From positions 1 through 48,392 of the forward strand of contig CALZOG010000003.1 of the NCBI GenBank assembly GCA_945827635.1: a stretch of DNA of 48,392 nt. The letters run 5' to 3'. A program made the translations under genes and the position numbers. This stretch comes from an uncultured Bacteroidales bacterium (GTDB lineage: Bacteria; Bacteroidota; Bacteroidia; Bacteroidales; Paludibacteraceae). The notes under the pieces are model-generated. The model saw nothing but the letters and a program-made list of their open reading frames with translations. It ran no database searches and was not told where the DNA came from. Of the stretch, positions 42,496 through 48,392 are shown piece after piece (within the stretch, counting starts at the first letter, position 1; each line of letters starts with the position of its first letter).

Positions 42496-43582
42496 TCACT
42501 GCTTGCTTGCCTCCTCAAACATGGCTTTCATAGTCGGATTGCCGTAGGTGAGGCGTTTGACGGTAACATATTCAAGTTTCTTATCCGCCTTGTCAAGGTA
42601 GTCACCTGAAGCAACCAAAGCCTCCCGCACCTTCGTCAAGCGTTTGATGGTATTATCAATCTCATCTATTGCAGTATTGAACTTATCATTCGCCAAACGT
42701 ACGTTACGCCCAAAACTTTCCTTGAATGCCGTGAGTTTCTCCTCGAAATGGGTAACATCCACCTGTTGCGACCTCATCAAAGCCAACTCACGTCGAGTGT
42801 CTATCGTCTTGCGGCAGATCTGACAAAGCAGCGTAATGAGTGGCACGAAGAACTGTGGACGGATAACGTACATCTTTTCGAACCTTTCGCCCTTGTCATT
42901 CTGCAGAACGGGCACTATGCCATTGTTATACAGGTCATTCTCGGGCTCGAGCATCGACACGAGTACTGCATATTCACAGTTCTTCTTGCGGTCCTCATCG
43001 AGCTTGCGGAAGAAGTCCTGATTCTTGTGCTTAGTGGCGGTCTCATCGTTCTCGTTCTTCATCTCGAACATGATGGAGATGTACTCGACGTCGTCATCCG
43101 ATTTGTCACGGAAGATAAAGTCGCCTTTGGTGCCTCGGCCATCGTCCCCGACAACTGCATGCTGCCTTGAGTTTGGTTTCGTAATCATCCCTCAGACTCT
43201 TCTTGTCCAACTCGGCCTGACGTGCAGTCATGACATTGGCGTTCTGGAGTTGTTGAATCAGGCTGTCTTTGGTTTGAAGCGCCGACTGCAGTTCGACTTT
43301 CTTATCAGCGTCAGCCTTAGCCATCTGGAGTTTGGGGGTCTGTATTTCCGCCTCTTTCTTCTGCAACTGAGCGTCTTTTTCGAACAGCATTTTCTGGTTA
43401 TCGTTGGCGGCCTGCAGCGCCTGAGCCTGTTGACGACTCTCCCAAGTCTGTTGTACCTCGGCAAGGCGACGGTTAAGCTCGATTTCAAACTCCGCATTCT
43501 TCACTTGGTTGAGCAGCAATGCGTAATCTGCTTCATCTACGGAAAAAACATTTCCGCATTTCGGACATTTTAACTCTTTCAT
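42496..43582 (-). pseudogene. Broken DUF2130 gene (frameshift with internal deletion)
   Basis: Two minus-strand pieces in different frames together resemble one DUF2130 protein. The 5' piece (from ATG 43582, MKELKCPKCGNVFSVDEADY) has the zinc-ribbon-like start and a long coiled coil, and is in frame to about 43166 (DDYETKLK). The 3' piece begins in another frame near 43152 (VGDDGRGTKGDFIFRD) and continues with EYISIMFEMKNENDETATKH and FFRKLDEDRKKNCEYAVLVS to the stop at 42496, a PD-(D/E)XK-like region. About 60-70 residues expected between them are absent, and the frames differ by one, so the gene is probably inactive. A sequence or assembly error can not be excluded. Confidence 0.85.
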
Positions 43583-43787
43583 AATATATAGTTGTATATT
43601 TTGTAAGCCGCGCGCGGGTGTGCCCACGTTCATTATAATAATAACGCGCGCGAATAAAACACGCGCGAAGGAGATATACATAGGTCGGTAACTGTTGACG
43701 TTTAATCGGTCAGGTCACATACGTAGCATTGTTGCGTTCATTTCCCCATTCATCGGCTCACAGTCTTCTCCCAGACCGAAACGAGCC

Positions 43788-43842
43788 GTTTTCGATTCAT
43801 TTTCGAGCCATTTTCGAGCCAATCTCGATCCATTATCGGGAG
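43788..43842. repeat. 11-bp tandem repeat, 5 copies
   Basis: GTTTTCGATTC, ATTTTCGAGCC, ATTTTCGAGCC, AATCTCGATCC and ATTATCGGGAG start at 43788, 43799, 43810, 43821 and 43832. The consensus RTTTTCGANCC equals that of the array at 20597-20640, 23 kb away. Confidence 0.85.
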
Positions 43843-44049
43843 TGATCACCTCCGTCCGCTCCCCATCCCCCGCTCTCCTGCCTCCACCTAGCCCACCGCA
43901 TCGGTTTAGTGCGCGGCGCTGTCCCGCCCCCTCTTGGGGTCCCCGACGTAACCGCAGGTTGCGGTGGGGAGAGCGGAGGCAGGTGTCGCCTTTATGGCGC
44001 AAAGCGCCATCTGATGCGACCGCCTTGCCGAACGCGCCAGTGTCCTGTG

Positions 44050-44117
44050 CTCGGGGCTTTCAACCCCGAGTTAGGTAGCGCAGCGGTGTTCAGTTTCAGG
44101 CGGTATTCCGCCGCTTT
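44050..44117 (+). terminator. Two hairpins, the second terminator-like
   Basis: A perfect 7-bp stem (CTCGGGG/CCCCGAG, 44050-44070) is followed by GGCGG/CCGCC (44099-44112) and GCTTTTTA. The second could stop transcription on plus before the RhuM promoter, but no plus-strand gene lies just upstream. Confidence 0.4.
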
Positions 44118-44242
44118 TTATCCTTTGTCTATAGGCTATCCGCTCGATCGGTATCTATTATATCAACAGATTATGGGAAATCAGCCATTTCGGCTAAATG
44201 ATGCAAAAAATGCAGATATTTGCAATTTTCTCTCTGGGAGGT

Positions 44243-44273
44243 TTGCAAATGTCATTTTTTTTTCGTATCTTTG
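44243..44273 (+). promoter_or_regulatory. Promoter for the RhuM gene
   Basis: TTG (44243-44245) and TATCTTTG (44266-44273) are separated by 20 nt. The 33 bp from 44241 match the parC-operon promoter at 35811-35843 at 30 positions. Confidence 0.85.
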
Positions 44274-44370
44274 TAGGCGATTTATTGTAACATAACTAAC
44301 CGTTTCCGTTTATATCGACGCATTACACCATATACATGCATAACACTCCTTGCAAGCTGGTATCTATATC

Positions 44371-45408
44371 ATGTCCAAACAACTGCAAATACGCAACTCC
44401 ACAGCCGAGTTCTTGATCTTCCAAGCCGAAGACAAAGCACAGGGTGTACAAGTCTTTTATAAAGACGAAACCATCTGGGCTACGCAGAAAGCGATGGCGA
44501 CGCTTTTTGATTGCTCCACAGATAATATTGGTGTACACCTGAAGAACATCTTTGAGAGTGGAGAGTTAGACAAAGATTCAGTTACCGAGAAAATTTCGGC
44601 AACTGCGGCAGATGGTAAGAGTTACCTTACGCAATTCTACAAACTTGATGCTATCATCTCTGTCGGTTATCGTGTGAATTCCATCCGTGCGACCCAGTTC
44701 CGCCAATGGTGTACTGCCGTGTTGCGGCAGTTTGCTATCCGCGGCTATGTTATCGACCGCAAGCGTATGGAGAACGGTGCTTTCATCAGCGAGGATTACT
44801 TCGAACATCTGCTGGCGGAGATTCGAGAGATCCGCCTCTCCGAGCGCCGCTTTTATCAGAAACTCACTGATATATATGCGACGGCTATTGACTACAACCT
44901 TGATACGCCCACTACGCGCGACTTCTTCGCGAAAGTGCAGAATAAGATGCATTATGCCGTACATGGTCAAACGGCAGCAGAACTGATTGTGTCGCGTGCG
45001 AATGCGGAGAAAGAGCACATGGGCTTAACTACTTGGGAGAAAGCTCCGAACGGAAAGATTGTCAAACCCGATGTGAGTGTGGCGAAGAACTACCTCAATG
45101 AGTTGGAACTGGAAGATATGGGGCGTTTGGTTAACTCTGTCTTGGACACTGCCGAACGTATGGCGAAACGGCATATCCCGATGACGATGGAGGATTGGGC
45201 AAAGCGTATTGACATCATCTTAGAGGCAAGCGATGACCGGATACTAACCGATGCAGGTTCTGTCTCTACCGAGCAAGCCAAGGAGTTTGCAGAGACGGAG
45301 TTTGAGAAATACCGCATCATCCAAGACCGCCTTTTCGAATCCGACTTCGACAAGTTCGAATTGCCACAGTTGCCATTTGATACGGAAGTGAAAGAAAAAA
45401 ACAAGTGA
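44371..45408 (+). CDS. RhuM family protein
   Basis: A 345-residue protein with the RhuM (virulence RhuM/DUF4145-type island protein) pattern: an N-terminal Bro-N/KilA-N-like part with DETIWATQKAMATLFDCSTD and NIGVHLKNIF, then FYKLDAIISVGYRVNSIRAT with QFRQW, and a helical C-terminus. RhuM-like genes are scattered on genomic islands and near restriction or toxin genes; biochemistry unknown, though the N-terminal half looks DNA-binding. ATG at 44371 (MSKQLQIRNS) is chosen; a TTG seven codons earlier is weaker. It is the first gene of an AT-richer plus-strand group with its own promoter. Confidence 0.85.
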   Translation: MSKQLQIRNSTAEFLIFQAEDKAQGVQVFYKDETIWATQKAMATLFDCSTDNIGVHLKNIFESGELDKDSVTEKISATAADGKSYLTQFYKLDAIISVGYRVNSIRATQFRQWCTAVLRQFAIRGYVIDRKRMENGAFISEDYFEHLLAEIREIRLSERRFYQKLTDIYATAIDYNLDTPTTRDFFAKVQNKMHYAVHGQTAAELIVSRANAEKEHMGLTTWEKAPNGKIVKPDVSVAKNYLNELELEDMGRLVNSVLDTAERMAKRHIPMTMEDWAKRIDIILEASDDRILTDAGSVSTEQAKEFAETEFEKYRIIQDRLFESDFDKFELPQLPFDTEVKEKNK

Positions 45409-45423
45409 TTTTTCCCAACAGGT

Positions 45424-45454
45424 TTGGTTGTATGAAAAAATCAAAGTATCTTTG
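45424..45454 (+). promoter_or_regulatory. Promoter for the 208-residue unknown gene
   Basis: TTG (45424-45426) and TATCTTTG (45447-45454) are separated by 20 nt. The ATG at 45477 is 23 nt beyond the -7 box. Confidence 0.82.
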
Positions 45455-45476
45455 CAAGCGAAATCAAATTAATACT

Positions 45477-46103
45477 ATGGCAGAATATATCTACAAACAA
45501 GAAGGTGACAAGTATGTCCTTTATGAGGACGGCGCACCACTCACCAATCCTGACAATGTGGTTATCGCTACATCTGATGAAGATTTAGCCAAAGAATTAG
45601 TAGCAGAACTGAAGGCGGAGAAAGGTTATACCTCTCCCGCTTCGTTACTGACTTATCACTATACGTATTGTAACCTAGAACAAGGCGATTTCGCTGAGTT
45701 GGTGGATCAATTCTGTCAGAGTACCAACTACGATGTGCTAATGGATGATGAATACCTGATGTTTCATCAAACCAGCCCTGTCAAGCAAGCAATCGCTTCG
45801 TATATGGAGACGGATTATCCGAAACTCTTTAAGTCTTATAACCTGTATCAGTTGACGGCTATCTTGGTTGTCTTTACTGCATATCATAGTCTAATGTTGT
45901 CGTATTATATCATCGCCGATATATGCAATCCTTTGACGGAAGACGAGAGCGCAGATTACGAATCGCTTAAAGAAAGCTTCATGAAAGATCTGGAGGACTT
46001 TGAGCGTGAGCAAGGATATGACCAAGGTTACGAGAACTATCCCCAGCATCTCAAAAACATCAGTGGCATGATTGATGCATTTGTTTATTATTTTAACCTT
46101 TGA
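45477..46103 (+). CDS. Unknown 208-residue protein
   Basis: No family recognised with confidence. The first 60 residues (IYKQEGDKYVLYEDGAPLTN, then VVIATSDEDLAKELVAELKA and GYTSPASLLTYHYTY) have the strand-DG-P-L-P and helix spacing of the N-terminus of ATP12-type chaperones, a resemblance I can not test. The rest is acidic, with a hydrophobic helix (LTAILVVFTAYHSLMLSYYI) that is more likely a core helix than a membrane span, and a Glu/Asp/Tyr-rich C-terminus. The ATG at 45477 follows its own promoter closely; readings from 45405 would begin upstream of it. Lies between RhuM and the radical SAM gene. Confidence 0.75.
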   Translation: MAEYIYKQEGDKYVLYEDGAPLTNPDNVVIATSDEDLAKELVAELKAEKGYTSPASLLTYHYTYCNLEQGDFAELVDQFCQSTNYDVLMDDEYLMFHQTSPVKQAIASYMETDYPKLFKSYNLYQLTAILVVFTAYHSLMLSYYIIADICNPLTEDESADYESLKESFMKDLEDFEREQGYDQGYENYPQHLKNISGMIDAFVYYFNL

Positions 46104-46129
46104 TTAGAGTAAAATCTTCTTCCAATTAT

Positions 46130-46160
46130 TTGGTTATTTGAAAAATTAGTTGCATCTTTG
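46130..46160 (+). promoter_or_regulatory. Promoter for the radical SAM gene (variant -7 box)
   Basis: TTG (46130-46132) and CATCTTTG (46153-46160) are separated by 20 nt; the -7 box has C in place of the first T. The likely start codon is about 30 nt downstream. Confidence 0.65.
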
Positions 46161-46189
46161 CAGGCGAAATAAATTTATACAGAAATATC

Positions 46190-47599
46190 TTGCCAACGAA
46201 AATCAAAATAGGACTTGTAGATGCTGACCTGCTTTGTAACGGGACTCGGCATCCTAACCTTGTACTGATGAAAATCGCTGGTTTTCTTCACGACAATGAT
46301 ATAAATTTCAAACTCATTATCGACCAAAACGAAGATATTGAGTCCTATAAATACATCTATATTTCGCGCGTCTTTACATTTACCAAAATGCCAGCATTCT
46401 ACGATAATGCGACACCTGCACAACAGCATAAGTTCCGTTGTGGTGGCACAGGCTTCTATGCTAATGAGTTGAATGTGAATATATATCGCCAGAAACGCCA
46501 TGACGATATGAATCAATTAGAGGATGATGATTTCCTTAACCAATATCCTAACCATCGTGGTGGCATTCGCGCACATGGCATAGACTTGGCTCGACAAATG
46601 CCCTACTACCACTTGTATGATGAGTTCGTTGAACGCAAAGTGGCAGAAGGATTCAAACGTGAAAAATATAAGGACTATCAACAATATAGTATAGGCTTCT
46701 TAACCCGCGGTTGCATTCGCCATTGTCCATTCTGTATCAACAAATTGGAAGACAAGATTTTCCCTTATTCGGACCTCGAAAGCTTCCTTGATAATGAACG
46801 TGACGAACACGGTCGTTTGGTTCGTCCATATATTTATTTGTGGGATGACAATTTCTTGGCCGCCGATCCAAGTGTTTGGCGTGATAGACTGAACCAACTC
46901 ATTGCTACGGGTCGTCCTTTCCAGTTCCGTCAAGGTTTAGACGAACGCATGCTTGCTGAAAGTCCACACGGAGAAGAAATGGCAGAAATGTTATCCCGAA
47001 CCAAATATCATGGCGACTTCATATTTGCCTTTGACAATTGGAGAGATAGACCTAAAATCGAGAAAGCATTAAAGATATGGAAACACTATAATCCTAAGAA
47101 AGGAACCAAATTCTATCTCTTCTGTGGTTTTAAACAAGATGCCACGGAATACAAAAAATTCTATAAGGATATTTGGGAAATCTTTCAGCGTATCAAAGTT
47201 CTCATGACTTATGGTTGTGTGGGGTATTTAATGCGTCATGAAGATTGTCATAAATCTCCGATACCAAATCTATACGTGCAGATAGCTCGTTGGTGTAACC
47301 AACAGGCTTTCTACAAAAAGATGTCCTTTTGGGAATACACATACCGAAATCAAACCTATTGGGAGCAGACGTCCGGATTTGACGTTCCTCAAGAAATAAA
47401 GTCCTTTGACGAGTTCATGCGCGATTACGAAAGCGGCTATTATGAAAAAGAGGATAAACGAGGCAAAGTACGAAAAATTTGCAAAACGCTACAGACACTG
47501 CTTGATACATTAGAGATGTTCCCGGAACACCGAGAAGAACTTCTAGAAATGTATAACTATAAAATGCAAGATCTGATCAATCCCGAACTTTGGGCATAA
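46190..47599 (+). CDS. Radical SAM protein with B12-binding-like N-terminus
   Basis: A 469-residue radical SAM enzyme. The 4Fe-4S cluster motif is Cys175, Cys179 and Cys182 in FLTRGCIRHCPFCINK. The N-terminal 70 residues (KIGLVDADLLCNG and KYIYISRVFTFT) resemble a truncated cobalamin-binding Rossmann fold, as in a group of phage- and island-borne radical SAM proteins. The C-terminal 150 residues are helical and unrecognised. The start appears to be TTG at 46190: no in-frame ATG lies between the promoter and the first conserved strand, and the first internal Met (residue 27) would remove that strand. It precedes the NERD-helicase by 13 nt, so the two form one operon. Substrate unknown. Confidence 0.85.
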   Translation: MPTKIKIGLVDADLLCNGTRHPNLVLMKIAGFLHDNDINFKLIIDQNEDIESYKYIYISRVFTFTKMPAFYDNATPAQQHKFRCGGTGFYANELNVNIYRQKRHDDMNQLEDDDFLNQYPNHRGGIRAHGIDLARQMPYYHLYDEFVERKVAEGFKREKYKDYQQYSIGFLTRGCIRHCPFCINKLEDKIFPYSDLESFLDNERDEHGRLVRPYIYLWDDNFLAADPSVWRDRLNQLIATGRPFQFRQGLDERMLAESPHGEEMAEMLSRTKYHGDFIFAFDNWRDRPKIEKALKIWKHYNPKKGTKFYLFCGFKQDATEYKKFYKDIWEIFQRIKVLMTYGCVGYLMRHEDCHKSPIPNLYVQIARWCNQQAFYKKMSFWEYTYRNQTYWEQTSGFDVPQEIKSFDEFMRDYESGYYEKEDKRGKVRKICKTLQTLLDTLEMFPEHREELLEMYNYKMQDLINPELWA

Positions 47600-47612
47600 A
47601 ACATAATCAACC

Positions 47613-48392
47613 ATGGCAATCATAAGTCACGACTATAAGGATATTAACAATCTGGAAACCATCATAAAACACACGGATGGAACTCCACTGTATGGAGAGA
47701 TTGATATGTATCGCCGTATCTATACGGACTGCGAGAATAGTGATTTGTCATGGCATTTCTGGCATGATTTACGGCTTCCGATTGACAATGATAGGCAGTC
47801 GGAAATCCAGATTGATTTCTTCCTTGTTTGCGAAAAAGGTGCTGTTATCGTAGAAGTCAAAGGCGGTGGCGTAGGTATCCACGAAGGAAATTTCTATTTC
47901 ACCAAAGGGGATGGCCGTTTTATGGGAAGATCTCCATTCCAACAAGCAGAAGATTATAAATATGCGCTCATCAACAACAAGATAGTTAACACGCATCAAA
48001 TCTTCTTAGACACTGTATGCGCATTCCCGCACACGGCAATGGGACATACCAATCTTAATTCTAAGATGGACTTGGGATATAAACTTTGGTCTTCTATTCA
48101 GCAAAAAGATCCTGAGGAGTCGTTCGCAGACTTTTGTGTAGGAGTGCTTGAAGTAGATAAAGAACGTAAGAAATGGCATGGTGAAGATTTAAATAACCAT
48201 GAAGTCGAAATCGCAATTAACACACTGATTAATTCTATTCGACCGGATTTCAACTATCTTGAAACCAACTACCAAAGTATCATCGAATGGTTGAACATTC
48301 AAAATCTGGAAACCTTCAAAAGTCTTGAAAAGAATAACCGTATTATTATTGAAGGTGGTCCAGGTACAGGAAAAACCACTATCGCTAAGGCT
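47613..48392 (+). CDS. NERD-domain helicase-like protein (5' part, cut by window end)
   Basis: 260 residues are visible before the window ends. The N-terminal 130 residues are a NERD (nuclease-related) domain: LYGEIDMYRRIY, then IQIDFFLVCEKGAVIVEVKG with the active-site Asp68, Glu81 and Lys83, as in restriction-endonuclease-like folds. After a helical stretch a Walker A motif, GGPGTGKT (248-255), opens a P-loop region, so this is a NERD plus superfamily-1 or DUF2075-type helicase. Proteins of this kind sit in defence islands. It has no stop codon in the window. It follows the radical SAM gene after 13 nt. Confidence 0.85.
   Translation, partial: MAIISHDYKDINNLETIIKHTDGTPLYGEIDMYRRIYTDCENSDLSWHFWHDLRLPIDNDRQSEIQIDFFLVCEKGAVIVEVKGGGVGIHEGNFYFTKGDGRFMGRSPFQQAEDYKYALINNKIVNTHQIFLDTVCAFPHTAMGHTNLNSKMDLGYKLWSSIQQKDPEESFADFCVGVLEVDKERKKWHGEDLNNHEVEIAINTLINSIRPDFNYLETNYQSIIEWLNIQNLETFKSLEKNNRIIIEGGPGTGKTTIAKA

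Larger units (their letters stand above)
43583..44370. other. 788-bp palindrome-rich spacer at the island edge
   Basis: No gene seen. It contains CG-rich words near 43600-43680, an 11-bp tandem array (43788-43842), a GC-rich stretch with several perfect hairpins (ACCGCA/TGCGGT 43951-43965; ATGGCGC/GCGCCAT 43994-44010 inside GTCGC/GCGAC 43985-44020; CTCGGGG/CCCCGAG 44050-44070; GGCGG/CCGCC 44099-44112 then a T-run), and the RhuM promoter. Confidence 0.75.

Noticed and set aside
42487..42497. Terminator between the PD40-OmpA gene and the DUF2130 remnant
   Set aside because: GAGA/TCTC stem is only 4 bp and lacks a T-run.
43695..44295. Open frames in the spacer before RhuM
   Set aside because: Translation of palindromes and 11-bp repeats, with no family resemblance.

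Overview
The window looks like a chromosomal piece of a member of the Bacteroidales (Bacteroidota), probably an uncultured host-associated lineage. Ten promoters have the Bacteroidetes form TTG, a 20-nt spacer, then TAnnTTTG (one has CATCTTTG). Bacteroidetes-type proteins include a PorW/SprE lipoprotein, a PD40-OmpA protein of PorE-like layout, a DUF3244 secreted protein, a membrane TPR regulator with a C-terminal HTH, and a fused SpmA/SpmB carrier. I saw no rRNA, tRNA, CRISPR array or transposase.

Layout. Positions 1-4975 are AT-rich and on the minus strand: an AAA_14/DUF4143 ATPase, a TPR-membrane-HTH regulator, a DUF3244 protein and a PKD-like secreted protein. Positions 5037-20200 are a long minus-strand block: fructose-bisphosphate aldolase (fba), a CoA-transferase, a secreted TPR-CHAT protease-like protein, an unknown secreted protein, two half-size chromate transporters, a TamB-like protein and uvrB. 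A 790-bp repeat-rich spacer follows. Positions 20990-30082 are on the plus strand: tsaB, porW/sprE with a thioredoxin, a K+/H+ antiporter with an extended SDR, then spmAB and ybeY. Positions 30066-32770 on minus hold an exonuclease-TsaC fusion, an undecaprenyl-phosphate sugar transferase and a 57-residue xseB. Positions 32913-42486 on plus hold a secreted coiled-coil protein, upp, a VanZ-like protein, dprA, a small membrane protein, parC, an esterase and the PD40-OmpA protein. A broken DUF2130 gene (42496-43582, minus) and a palindrome-rich spacer then lead to an AT-richer plus-strand group at 44371-48392: RhuM, an unknown 208-residue protein, a radical SAM protein, and a NERD-helicase cut by the window end. 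This last group looks like an accessory or defence-type island.

The most unusual signal is the density and kind of short tandem repeats. Gene boundaries carry arrays with periods of 7, 11 and 31 bp, none a multiple of 3. Two universally conserved genes carry in-frame peptides made from such repeats: uvrB has 20 extra codons related to the 31-bp array next to it, and tsaB has nine heptamers (63 nt, 21 codons). The porW/sprE start codon, apparently TTG, lies just after another nine-heptamer array. Two distant spacers share one 11-bp repeat family. This suggests a repeat-generating process active at gene edges that occasionally enters coding sequence.

Functional themes are the cell envelope and secretion (TamB, PorW/SprE, PD40-OmpA, sugar transferase), DNA repair and uptake (UvrB, DprA, XseB, ParC), tRNA and rRNA maturation (TsaB, TsaC domain, YbeY) and ion transport. 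Functions are read from motifs and family memory only; no database search was run.
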